Assembly (NCBI RefSeq): GCF_013141695.1
Contig: NZ_WHNY01000093.1
Coordinates: 1-64,000 of the forward strand
Length of the DNA stretch: 64,000 nucleotides
Reading direction: 5' to 3'
Source of the DNA: Paenibacillus plantarum
GTDB taxonomy: Bacteria > Bacillota > Bacilli > Paenibacillales > NBRC-103111
Position 1 is the stretch's first letter; the number at the start of each line of letters is the position of its first letter. The notes below the pieces were generated by a model. That model saw only the letters and a list, made by a program, of their open reading frames with translations. It ran no database searches and was not told where the DNA came from. The translations under genes were made by a program, and so were the position numbers. This document shows, piece by piece, positions 23,530-32,652 of this stretch.

Positions 23530-25728
23530 TTGAAAAAAAACATTTTAAACGTATTTGCCGCTGAATTTCGCCGCTTTATTAGGAACCCTATGATGATCAT
23601 CACTTTCGTAGCTGTCGCCTTAGTTCCTATTCTGTATAGTGGATTCTTGATCAAAGGAACTTGGGACCCTTACGGTCAACTCGAGAAGCTCCCGATCGCC
23701 GTTGTGAACTTGGATCAAGGCGCTGAGTTTGAAGGCGAGTCACGAAATATAGGCAATGAATTCATGGATGAACTGAAGAAAAACAACGGTTTTTCGTGGG
23801 GATTTATGAGTGCGGAAGAAGCAGCACAGGGGATGAGAAATAATCATTATTATGCAACGATAACGGTCCCCCCTACATTTTCAACAGATGCAGCTTCCAT
23901 TACGAGCACGACTCCGAAACAGGCAGAAATTATTTTCGAATCCAACAGCTATTACAACTTTGTAGCAGGTCAAATCGGAGAAAGCGCAACGAAGGAATTA
24001 CGAAATAAGTTGTCCAAAACGCTGACAGAAGCCTATTCAACGAGTATTCTCTCGGAATTCGAAACTATTTCCAATGGGCTCAGCGAAGCTGGAAAAGGAG
24101 CCTCCGATCTTCAGGCTGGCGCACAAACCTTAAGTAACGGCATTCATGAGGTAAAAACCAATTTGGTTATTCTTGCGGATGGTACCAAGCAATTGGATGA
24201 CAGTGCTGGCTTGTTGCAAAAAGGGGCAACTGGACTAAGCACAGGCGCATTGGAAGTTAGTAAAGGCGCCGCTACACTTGCTGGCGGGGTGAACCAATTG
24301 CAAACCGCAGGCGCTCAGCTGGAACAAGGCGCTCAAAAATCAGCAGCAGGCGCATCTTCCTTGGTTACGGGATTACAAGCCGCCCAAACGGGAGCCGATC
24401 AATTGGCCTCTGGCCTAGCCTCATCTTCCAAAGGCAGCACACAATTAGTAGAGGGCCTTACATCAGCCCTAAGCGCTAGTGATAAATTGGAAAATGGCTC
24501 CGCACAGCTCGCCTCGGGTCTTGAGGCATTCGTCGCTGCTCATCCCGATCTCGCTTCGAATGCGACAGTAACCAAGCTGCTTGCAGCCAGCAAGGATGTC
24601 GCAGATGGAAACAAGAAGCTGCATGACGCTGAGAAGAAGCTCCTCACAGGAGGGCAGGCTGTCGCTTCTGGCACGGAAAAGCTTGTCACCGGCGCCGAGA
24701 AGCTCCGTGATGGCAACAAGCAGCTCGTTGCTGGCGCAACGCAACTCCAAACGGGTGGGCAGCAGCTGACTGATGGCTTGCACACCTTCAATGCGAACTT
24801 GCCGCAGCTAACCGCTGGCGGCACTAAGCTGCAAAGCGGCGCGGCGCAAGTCAGCACCGGGGCTGGAGATCTGGCCAGCGGCATGACGCAAATGACCGCG
24901 GGTATTCACAAGGTAGCCAGCGGCGCGGCGCAGCTGAATGAAGGTGCGACTGCTCTCGACGCTGGTGCACCGAAGTTGGTGGATGGCAGCGGACAACTGG
25001 CAGCGAAATTAAACGATGCCGCGAAGCAAACCGCAGCTGTCAAAGCGGATGAAAATACGATCAAAATGCTGGCAGAGCCCGTGAAAATTACAGCCAACGA
25101 TGACCGCAAGGTTGCGATCTACGCGAACGGCATTGCTCCTTACTTCATATCCATGGCGTTATTTGCAGGCTCGCTGGTGTTTACGACCATCTATGCAGCC
25201 AGAAGCACATCCACGCCAGGGGCACGGGGGCTTCGATTACTGGTAAGCAAGCTGCTTACTTTTAGTCTAATGAGTACTTTCCAAGCATTGATTGCAACGA
25301 CCGTCCTCACCTATGTGCTGGATTTGAAGGTCCAGAGTGTTCCGTTGTTCTATGTCTTTACCTTCGTCGTCGGCTTAACCTTCATGCTGATTATCCAAAT
25401 GTTCGTCACATGGCTGGATCAACCAGGCCGATTCGTTGTTCTGCTGCTGATGATCCTTCAATTAGCTTCAAGTGCTGGGACCTACCCGCTGGAGTTGCTG
25501 CCGAATTGGGCTCAAGCCATTCATCCTTGGCTGCCTATGACCTATGCGATCCAAGGATTCCGGTATGTGATCTCCAGTGGTCAGTATGCTGAAATGTGGC
25601 ACCAAGTAGGCTACTTAAGTATCTACCTGGTAGCTTCCTTGATCTTAACAAGTGTTTACTTCCTTTCTCGTAAAAAGACGGAAAGTACTGATGATGAACA
25701 TGAGCAGTTGATGCCTGTTACGGTGTGA
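23530..25728 (+). CDS. YhgE/Pip-family membrane protein
   Basis: A 732-residue protein. One N-terminal helix (residues 17-38) is followed by a YhgE N-domain (IAVVNLDQGAEFEGESRNIG), a long extracytoplasmic region (about 180-510) of heptad-like repeats rich in GAxxLxxG (helical, coiled-coil-like), and a C-terminal ABC-2-type membrane domain of five or six helices (about 540-720). The start is the TTG at 23530 with GGAG eight bases upstream; another TTG at 23524 is too close to the RBS. Relatives include phage infection protein Pip and type VII secretion accessory proteins, so a role in surface secretion is possible. It ends at a strong terminator. Confidence 0.85.
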   Translation: MKKNILNVFAAEFRRFIRNPMMIITFVAVALVPILYSGFLIKGTWDPYGQLEKLPIAVVNLDQGAEFEGESRNIGNEFMDELKKNNGFSWGFMSAEEAAQGMRNNHYYATITVPPTFSTDAASITSTTPKQAEIIFESNSYYNFVAGQIGESATKELRNKLSKTLTEAYSTSILSEFETISNGLSEAGKGASDLQAGAQTLSNGIHEVKTNLVILADGTKQLDDSAGLLQKGATGLSTGALEVSKGAATLAGGVNQLQTAGAQLEQGAQKSAAGASSLVTGLQAAQTGADQLASGLASSSKGSTQLVEGLTSALSASDKLENGSAQLASGLEAFVAAHPDLASNATVTKLLAASKDVADGNKKLHDAEKKLLTGGQAVASGTEKLVTGAEKLRDGNKQLVAGATQLQTGGQQLTDGLHTFNANLPQLTAGGTKLQSGAAQVSTGAGDLASGMTQMTAGIHKVASGAAQLNEGATALDAGAPKLVDGSGQLAAKLNDAAKQTAAVKADENTIKMLAEPVKITANDDRKVAIYANGIAPYFISMALFAGSLVFTTIYAARSTSTPGARGLRLLVSKLLTFSLMSTFQALIATTVLTYVLDLKVQSVPLFYVFTFVVGLTFMLIIQMFVTWLDQPGRFVVLLLMILQLASSAGTYPLELLPNWAQAIHPWLPMTYAIQGFRYVISSGQYAEMWHQVGYLSIYLVASLILTSVYFLSRKKTESTDDEHEQLMPVTV

Positions 25729-25736
25729 GTAAATTT

Positions 25737-25780
25737 AAAAGGGCTAAGAATCCCCATTTGGGTGATTCTTAGCCCTTTTA
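25737..25780 (+). terminator. Terminator of the YhgE/Pip gene
   Basis: Arms AAAAGGGCTAAGAATC and GATTCTTAGCCCTTTT form a near-perfect 16-bp stem with its own T tract, 9 bp after the stop. It is symmetric enough to work on both strands. Confidence 0.9.
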
Positions 25781-25896
25781 GTTGTAACAAAAATCGCCAA
25801 AAAGCAACAAAAAAATGTCAATCTATGATACGATTTGTGTATCTAAAGAACTATCAATGGGTTTGGAATAGATATCAGTAGGAGAGAGATGTACAT

Positions 25897-28800
25897 ATGA
25901 GAAAGTTAAAGATTTTTATAAGCATTTGTTTACTGTCTAGCACTTTGCCAACTTCGGTACTTGCCAGCTATACACTCGATCAAGATGCTAATGGCGTTGA
26001 TATTACGGATGTGGTGAAAGCCATTCAAGATCCACAAGCAATGCGTACGATTACAGGGAAAAATATATTTGATCAAGCCGATATACGAAATCTCTTAAGG
26101 CAAATTCAGCCTCATGATCAGAGGGCTATTCTTGGGACAATTACAGGCCTCGTGACGGATGAGAATGGAGCCGCGGTTAGTGAGGCTGAGATCAAGCTTG
26201 ATGGGACCGACATGGTCACCCAGACGAATCCATCCGGTTTATTTGAATTAAAAGATGTACCTATCACTTATCAGACGACAGTTAGAGTTACGAAGGATGG
26301 TTACGACCCGACTGCTTCAGAGGTTTTTAATATACAGAGTGGAGACACTCGCAATTTGAATAACTTGATTTTGAGAAAAATCCCTACCTACGGTTCTGTT
26401 TCTGGCTATGTGTATGGACCTGATCAACACGCATTGGCATCGGCACTTGTTTCAGTCGATAACCTCACCAATCCTTTGACTGTGTATTCCAACGCAAGCG
26501 GCTATTTCTTCTTTAGCCATGTGCCGACTGGCAATCAAAGCCTCACCGTAACGATGGACACCTACACGCCAATTACACAAGCCTTTAACATAACGAAAGA
26601 CAATCTAACCACGCTATCAACCATTCATCTTACAAAAGCAGGCAGTCCGCAACTGACGGGCAGTATTCGAGGTATGGTTACGTCAGACAATAATCAGCCG
26701 CTAAGTGATGCTTGGGTGAGTGTCACTGGTACCCCCTCAATCCCGACAGATCATAACGGGGCATTTACCCTCTCCAACATACCTGTGGGAATAGCTGAAT
26801 TACATATAATAAAAGAAGGATTCCAACCTATACATATCCCGGGCATTACCGTTTCAGAAATTGTATATGATACAGGAACAATCCGGCTATCTCCTATCGT
26901 CATACTCAAAGGTTCGATTTCAGGTAAGGTAACTTCTGTGTATGGCGGTAATTTGCCAGCGATACACATCACAATCCTAGAAACCAACACTGCGCTAGAA
27001 ACCGATGCAAATGGCAATTTTACAATCAACAACTTGCCGGTCGGCAGCTATACACTACAGTTTTCTTCGGCTGACTACGTCGTGGATGTCAGAACGGTGA
27101 CAGTCTCACAAAATGAAGTTAGTTCAGTTCCAGTAAGCCTCACTCCTGTTAAAGGCATTGTAAAAGGAACGGTTATTGATGAGGATGGCCATTTCGTTAT
27201 TGGTGCAAACGTTTCGCTTGATGGCGTTTCGCAAACCACTAATACTAGTGGGGAGTTTACGTTCAACGATGTTACAGCGCGCAACGGTGCGGCACTCATC
27301 ATCACGAAGCCTACCTACGAGACGGTGACGGTTCCTGCCTTTGATTTAGCTAAGGGCCAAATCAAGGATCTTGGTAATGTAACCATAAAGAAAGCCAAAG
27401 GTTCTATTTCAGGTAATGTGACTTCTGTGTATGGCGGTAATTTGCCTGCGATACACATTACGATTCTAGAAACCAATGCTGTGTTTGAAACCGATGCAAG
27501 TGGCGATTTTACGATCAACAACTTGCCAGTCGGCAGCTATACGCTACAGTTTTCTTCGGCTGACTACGACGGTGATGTCCGAACGGTAACGGTCTCACAA
27601 AATGAAGTTAGTTCAGTTCCAGTAAGCCTCACTCCTGTTAAAGGCATTGTAAAAGGAACGGTTATTGATGAAGATGGCCATTTCGTTATTGGTGCAAACG
27701 TTTCGCTTGATGGAGTTTCAGCAACCACTAATACTAGTGGGGAGTTTACCTTCAACGATGTTACAGCGCGCAACGGTGCAGCACTCATCGTCACGAAGGC
27801 TACCTACGAGACGGTGACGGTTCCTGCCTTTGATTTAGCTAAGGGCCAAATCATGGATCTTGGCAATGTAACCATTAAGAAAGCCAAAGGTTCTATTTCA
27901 GGTAATATTACTTTACCGTTCGGCGGCAATCTAGCATCTGCCATAATTACACTAGTAGAAACTAATCATACGGTTGAAATCGATGAAGATGGGCATTTTG
28001 CCATTAGTGACCTGCCAGTAGGTGACTACACGCTTCAGGTTTCCGCGGAGAATTATGTGGGACAAAGCTTTACGGTGATGGTCACGAGAAACGAGATTAC
28101 ACCAGTTACCGTAAGCCTCACTCCGAACGCGAGCATTGTAAAAGGAAAGTTATTTGATGAGGAAGGACATTTCGTTAGCGGAGCCCTCGTATCACTCGAT
28201 GGCGTCTCTACAACCACCAATGCAGTTGGAGAATTTACGTTCAACGATGTTACGCCTCGGAATGATGCGCGGCTAGAGATCAGGAAAGACAACTATGAGA
28301 CTGTATTTTCACTACCATTTAACCTATCAGCTGGTGAAACCAAGGATTTTGGCAATCTGGTCATTCAGAAACTCCGAGGCAGCCTAACAGGAAACATTAC
28401 TTCCGCGGGAAGCAACTTAGCATCCGTTCAAATCCGTGTTAAAGGAACCGAAACAACGGTATATACAGATGCATCTGGTAATTTTACAATTAATAACCTT
28501 CCAGTAGGGAGTCATACGCTTCAGATTTCAGCGGAGAACTATATCGGACAAGACATATCTGTAACTGTCCTGCAAGCTGGCACCCCGTCTGTCTCGGTAA
28601 GCCTCACGCATCAAACAGCGAATGTTCAGGGCTACGCCAGATCCACTACCGGTGAGATCATAGCGTATACACAAGCTACAATTCCAGGAACTAGCTACTC
28701 AGCTTATGTAAACGAAAGCGGTCAATTCACATTTTATAATTTGCCTGTTGGATATACGATTCAAGAGATCGTTATTGCGGACTACCAGCCGAAACCTCTG

Positions 28801-31800
28801 TTAACTGCAATCACGGTTACCCCGAATCTGAACAGTATCGGTACACTTGAGTTTCAACCAGTGGGTACAATAACAGGTGTTGTTCGAGCAAGCGATGCAA
28901 CCAATAACAACCCCGTGCTATCTAATGTGACTGTCACTCTGCAGGCAATTGGCGATAGTTATGTGCAAACGACCATATCAGATGATAACGGCTCGTTCAG
29001 CTTTAGCAATATTCCTGCAAATGCAAGTTATACCCTTACTATTGAAAAAGCAGGCTATGTTTTATATCCGATGCAGCCGTTCACTGTTTCTAAGGGTCAA
29101 AATTATAAATATCTTTACTTGCAACAAGGTGTAGCAGTAACTAACGAATCCCAGCTACTAGCGGCATATGCTGATGCCAGTGTTCCTTATATTTTATTAC
29201 TGAATGATATACATCTATCAGCACCATTCAATTTCAACCGACCTATCTCGCTCAGCGGAGTATCCGCATCCAATTCCAACATCAAGCTAACTTCTCCTAA
29301 TTTTTTAATTTCATCCGTAGGTGTTGGGTGGAGTGGATTAGATATGTATTGTGATGTTGGCAGTGACGAAACGAAACTTCGGGCAGCACTTTACAGCTTC
29401 GTAGGTGCAATTAAATTAAACGGCCTAGGAAATTATGATGGATTCATTAAAATAGTACCTCAGAAGAATTACTATATCACGGATGGTACAAGCAACCTTA
29501 CTGCGTTTGTAAACAACGCTGAAGGATTAGGAAATGCACTCGCTAATCCAAATGTTTCAACTATATATGTAGCTGAAAATATTTATTCCTACGGTAATTT
29601 GAATTTCCCAAACCGATCGATTCACTTTATTAGCCAATCGGAGAAAACAATTCAAAAGGATAGTTATTCCAATACTAGCCAAGTACAACTAACGAACGTC
29701 AGATTATTGCCCGAGCATGATACGATACCGCCTAAACTAACCGCGGTCTCCACAGGCGTCGTGGAGCTTGATCTACAAGATGTAACAGCCACTTTAAATG
29801 AGGCCGCTACAATTTACTTGGTGCCTGAAGGAACAACTCGCGTATTAGGGGAAATTACTTCACACGCAGTTACAAGTGTGTTTGCCTCTACGGACGGGCA
29901 AGCTTCGTTGAAGTTAACATCGGTCCCTCCAGGTGACTATGTGCTGTATGCCGTTGATAGCACTGGGAACATCTCAGTATCGTCTGCTGTGATCCATGTG
30001 CATAAATCCGTATCGAAGGTCTTGTCGGATATCCGCTATGGCTTAGAGATAGCAAACATGACTTGGATTACCAGCTATGATTTTATTAGAGCAGGACTTC
30101 AACATATAAACGAAGATCAGCTCGACTTGTATCAATTTGCTCTTAATATGGATAAGGACGCACTGCTTTCATCCTCAAGTGATCAAGATTTTGTTGCGAT
30201 CATGCAAGGTTGGGTGGATGCCGTGAATGCCGCGCCAGTTATTCAACGAGCGTTAATGTCAGGCTTCTATAACTCTTACAATTGGTCAGTGCTCAACAAT
30301 AGCGCTGAAACCATCCTCAATGCTTATCAGCTAACTGGGATTTCCTCCACCTCGCAGCTTGCTGTCGCAGAACATCTGATGGAACTTGAATTCCAGCGCG
30401 GCGCTTATAAGCTTTTGACTAGGACAGCGATTCAAGAGGCGATCAATGACACAGCACCGTCACCTGAGTTATCTAACTGGACAGGAACACCTATTCAACA
30501 AGGACTCGGAACACGGCGTGTAGCTCTCCGTTTGAGTATCAAAAACGCTAAAGGGGTTCCGTTGAAAGGCTACACGGCGAACGATCTCACAGTTAAGATT
30601 AACGGTGAAGAAAGTAACCTAAGCGCTCTCGAGATTTTCCCTTCGTTTGTATACGATACTGACAGCAGCTCCTATCAAATCGTGTTTGCGGGCGAAGAGA
30701 GCTCGACAACGTATACACTTTCGGATCTCTCACTTCGTGGAACAGTCATCCAAGCAGAAGCTTTGTCCGTAACGACACCAAGTCCAGGAATTCCTGTTAC
30801 ATCGATTAACTTGAGTATTTATACGAACTCTACTCGTATTCCTACCGGTAGTTCCAGTACAGTCACCTTAATTATTGCGCCGTTTACGGCAACGAATAAG
30901 GATATCGTCTGGCGTGTCGAACCAAGTGAGATTGCAACGGTTTCCCAACAAGGGAACCTGAACGTTACGGGCATTGGGCATTTCACAATCACAGCAACAA
31001 ACCCGTTATCTGGGATAAGTCAGACACTGGAACTGGAAGCTGTAGATACTCAGTCTGCATTGAGTGCCGTACAGGCTTACGCAGCAAGCGGAGGAACTTC
31101 TTCCTTAACCTTGGAAGTTTTAAAGAATACATGTGTCGGTAACATCGTGGATAGTGCATTTGAGAATTACAAAAGAGCAATCGTAGCGAAACGCGGCGAA
31201 TTCGTGGGCCTACAAAACTATCAAATTGCTAATTTACTACAAGACATATTTAGTGAGTACACCTCTACCGCAGCTCTTAACCAAGCTTTATACGCATATA
31301 TCGATGATAACCCTGCGGCTTGGGATGCACTGGATAAAGATGCTTTAGCCACTTTTGGCGTTTATCAAGCGGATGCTACCAACTTCCAGTATGTAAAGCA
31401 AGTGATCTTGGATACATTTATGGAAGATGGCGGACCACTCGGTCGCACACAATTGAATACTTTGCTCTCTAAGGTGCCTAGCTTCTCCATTAGAGATTAT
31501 AATCCAACTATTTATGCCACTCAAATGATAAGCCAACATTTGAAAAATGACGGCTCCAATGTTGTCGTGACATTCAAAGTTGCCAACTTATATAACGAGG
31601 GTAACACAGGCCTTACTTCGCAGGATGTGAAAGCAATCGTTGGCGGGGAGACAAGAGGTTTATACGACTCCGCATTGTTTTCGAACTTCCTGAATCTTGG
31701 AAACGGCGTTTACAGTTTTGAAGTCTTGCAATCGGCTTTAGCAAATCCGCTATCGATCGATGCATTAAAGGTTCGAGTTGGCTACTCGTATATTCCAATT

Positions 31801-32319
31801 GCAACTGAGATTTCAGTGAGTAGACAAGCCGCGTTGATCGAGCAAGCAGCCGCGAATCATACACTGAACATTGTGGATGAACTGTTATTTACTGCAGGCA
31901 ACCTGCCAAGCTTGCTTGGACTTAACTTTACTACTCTTACAACTAATTTGGAATCGGCCTACGTTGCACATGGCAATGTGCTCACAGAAAGCTCGATCCG
32001 TCGAATTATTAATGGCATGGTTCTTGTAAGGTCTTATCATCAAACCCCGTCAGCGAGCACAGACACTTACAACCTTGAATTTCACCAAAATATAACTGGA
32101 AGCTTAATGGATTCGGTATTTGCACGTAACCAGAGCGGTTATCTTGCTATAAACGGTACGGGCTATTCCACCAATGTGTATAACTTCACATTCGGACACA
32201 TGTCAACTTTCCCTGTTGTTTTTTCATATATTGCCACTCCAACGGAAAAGTTAAGATACAGCAGTGATAATTCGGTCGTGCTTGATTTTGAAATTATTTT
32301 TACGAACTCCTCTTCATAA
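25897..32319 (+). CDS. Giant secreted multi-domain protein with carboxypeptidase-regulatory-like repeats
   Basis: A 2140-residue exported protein. The signal peptide ends near residue 24 (SVLA). Residues 29-72 look like a dockerin/EF-hand pair (DQDANGVDITDVVKAI, then FDQADIRNLLRQI). Residues about 85-1085 hold about twelve beta-sandwich modules of the CarboxypepD_reg-like type, each with G-S/T-I-x-G-x-V at the start and DxNGxFxxxNLPVG in the middle. Residues about 1085-1620 have no recognised domain. A bacterial Ig-like (Big_2-type) module is near 1630-1710, and an unassigned C-terminal part runs to 2140. No SLH, LPXTG or membrane anchor is visible, so it is probably released or held non-covalently. 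Two adjacent double modules (residues 339-501, 502-664) are nearly identical. RBS GGAGAG precedes the ATG. Confidence 0.8.
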   Translation: MRKLKIFISICLLSSTLPTSVLASYTLDQDANGVDITDVVKAIQDPQAMRTITGKNIFDQADIRNLLRQIQPHDQRAILGTITGLVTDENGAAVSEAEIKLDGTDMVTQTNPSGLFELKDVPITYQTTVRVTKDGYDPTASEVFNIQSGDTRNLNNLILRKIPTYGSVSGYVYGPDQHALASALVSVDNLTNPLTVYSNASGYFFFSHVPTGNQSLTVTMDTYTPITQAFNITKDNLTTLSTIHLTKAGSPQLTGSIRGMVTSDNNQPLSDAWVSVTGTPSIPTDHNGAFTLSNIPVGIAELHIIKEGFQPIHIPGITVSEIVYDTGTIRLSPIVILKGSISGKVTSVYGGNLPAIHITILETNTALETDANGNFTINNLPVGSYTLQFSSADYVVDVRTVTVSQNEVSSVPVSLTPVKGIVKGTVIDEDGHFVIGANVSLDGVSQTTNTSGEFTFNDVTARNGAALIITKPTYETVTVPAFDLAKGQIKDLGNVTIKKAKGSISGNVTSVYGGNLPAIHITILETNAVFETDASGDFTINNLPVGSYTLQFSSADYDGDVRTVTVSQNEVSSVPVSLTPVKGIVKGTVIDEDGHFVIGANVSLDGVSATTNTSGEFTFNDVTARNGAALIVTKATYETVTVPAFDLAKGQIMDLGNVTIKKAKGSISGNITLPFGGNLASAIITLVETNHTVEIDEDGHFAISDLPVGDYTLQVSAENYVGQSFTVMVTRNEITPVTVSLTPNASIVKGKLFDEEGHFVSGALVSLDGVSTTTNAVGEFTFNDVTPRNDARLEIRKDNYETVFSLPFNLSAGETKDFGNLVIQKLRGSLTGNITSAGSNLASVQIRVKGTETTVYTDASGNFTINNLPVGSHTLQISAENYIGQDISVTVLQAGTPSVSVSLTHQTANVQGYARSTTGEIIAYTQATIPGTSYSAYVNESGQFTFYNLPVGYTIQEIVIADYQPKPLLTAITVTPNLNSIGTLEFQPVGTITGVVRASDATNNNPVLSNVTVTLQAIGDSYVQTTISDDNGSFSFSNIPANASYTLTIEKAGYVLYPMQPFTVSKGQNYKYLYLQQGVAVTNESQLLAAYADASVPYILLLNDIHLSAPFNFNRPISLSGVSASNSNIKLTSPNFLISSVGVGWSGLDMYCDVGSDETKLRAALYSFVGAIKLNGLGNYDGFIKIVPQKNYYITDGTSNLTAFVNNAEGLGNALANPNVSTIYVAENIYSYGNLNFPNRSIHFISQSEKTIQKDSYSNTSQVQLTNVRLLPEHDTIPPKLTAVSTGVVELDLQDVTATLNEAATIYLVPEGTTRVLGEITSHAVTSVFASTDGQASLKLTSVPPGDYVLYAVDSTGNISVSSAVIHVHKSVSKVLSDIRYGLEIANMTWITSYDFIRAGLQHINEDQLDLYQFALNMDKDALLSSSSDQDFVAIMQGWVDAVNAAPVIQRALMSGFYNSYNWSVLNNSAETILNAYQLTGISSTSQLAVAEHLMELEFQRGAYKLLTRTAIQEAINDTAPSPELSNWTGTPIQQGLGTRRVALRLSIKNAKGVPLKGYTANDLTVKINGEESNLSALEIFPSFVYDTDSSSYQIVFAGEESSTTYTLSDLSLRGTVIQAEALSVTTPSPGIPVTSINLSIYTNSTRIPTGSSSTVTLIIAPFTATNKDIVWRVEPSEIATVSQQGNLNVTGIGHFTITATNPLSGISQTLELEAVDTQSALSAVQAYAASGGTSSLTLEVLKNTCVGNIVDSAFENYKRAIVAKRGEFVGLQNYQIANLLQDIFSEYTSTAALNQALYAYIDDNPAAWDALDKDALATFGVYQADATNFQYVKQVILDTFMEDGGPLGRTQLNTLLSKVPSFSIRDYNPTIYATQMISQHLKNDGSNVVVTFKVANLYNEGNTGLTSQDVKAIVGGETRGLYDSALFSNFLNLGNGVYSFEVLQSALANPLSIDALKVRVGYSYIPIATEISVSRQAALIEQAAANHTLNIVDELLFTAGNLPSLLGLNFTTLTTNLESAYVAHGNVLTESSIRRIINGMVLVRSYHQTPSASTDTYNLEFHQNITGSLMDSVFARNQSGYLAINGTGYSTNVYNFTFGHMSTFPVVFSYIATPTEKLRYSSDNSVVLDFEIIFTNSSS
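26911..27888 (+). repeat. Tandem 489-bp duplication inside the giant secreted gene
   Basis: Units 26911-27399 and 27400-27888 are in frame (163 codons each) and nearly identical, with only scattered substitutions. A diverged third copy begins at 27889. Each unit encodes two carboxypeptidase-regulatory-like modules. The near-identity shows recent unequal exchange or gene conversion. Confidence 0.92.
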
Positions 32320-32327
32320 AAACAAAT

Positions 32328-32361
32328 AAATCCCACTCTCCTGTATTGGAGGGTGGGATTT
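32328..32361. terminator. Terminator between convergent genes
   Basis: Arms 32328-32341 and 32348-32361 (AAATCCCACTCTCC with GGAGGGTGGGATTT) form a 14-bp stem with one G-U pair. On the minus strand it is followed by ATTTGTTTTT, so it best serves the short XRE gene ending at 32365, and it also closes the giant gene. Confidence 0.8.
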
Positions 32362-32364
32362 ATA

Positions 32365-32592
32365 CTAAGTAGGACCAGAGCCCGCCTCAATCAACTCATA
32401 CAAGTCTCTCACTTGGCAACCGATGGTATCCGCAACAGAAATAGCCACTTGCAAAGGCATAATTCTCTTGTTTTCCATATAATCAACAATCCGCTCAGGC
32501 TTATACAACAGGGCTCGAGCTAGTTCTTCCCTACCCATTCCGCGCTCATCCAATCGTTTTTGTAGTAAACAACGACCCAGTTCAAATTTCAT
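32365..32592 (-). CDS. Short XRE-like HTH protein
   Basis: A 75-residue Cro/C1-type helix-turn-helix protein (LQKRLDERGMGREELARALLYKPERIVDYMENKRIMPLQVA split into its helices). It is the last open frame after the composite ABC operon, 60 bp beyond the secreted-protein stop, with no terminator between. Its RBS is weak (GGGG twelve bases upstream), and a 30-codon frame overlaps its start, so expression by translational coupling is possible. The target is unknown. Confidence 0.75.
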   Translation of the reverse strand: MKFELGRCLLQKRLDERGMGREELARALLYKPERIVDYMENKRIMPLQVAISVADTIGCQVRDLYELIEAGSGPT

Positions 32593-32652
32593 TCGCGGCT
32601 AAACCCCAGTCCAAAAGATTGTTACCCACAGTCTCGCCAATGTTAATAACTT

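Noticed and set aside
26911..27888. CRISPR-like array
   Set aside because: The repeat is two 489-bp in-frame coding units, with no short spaced direct repeats.
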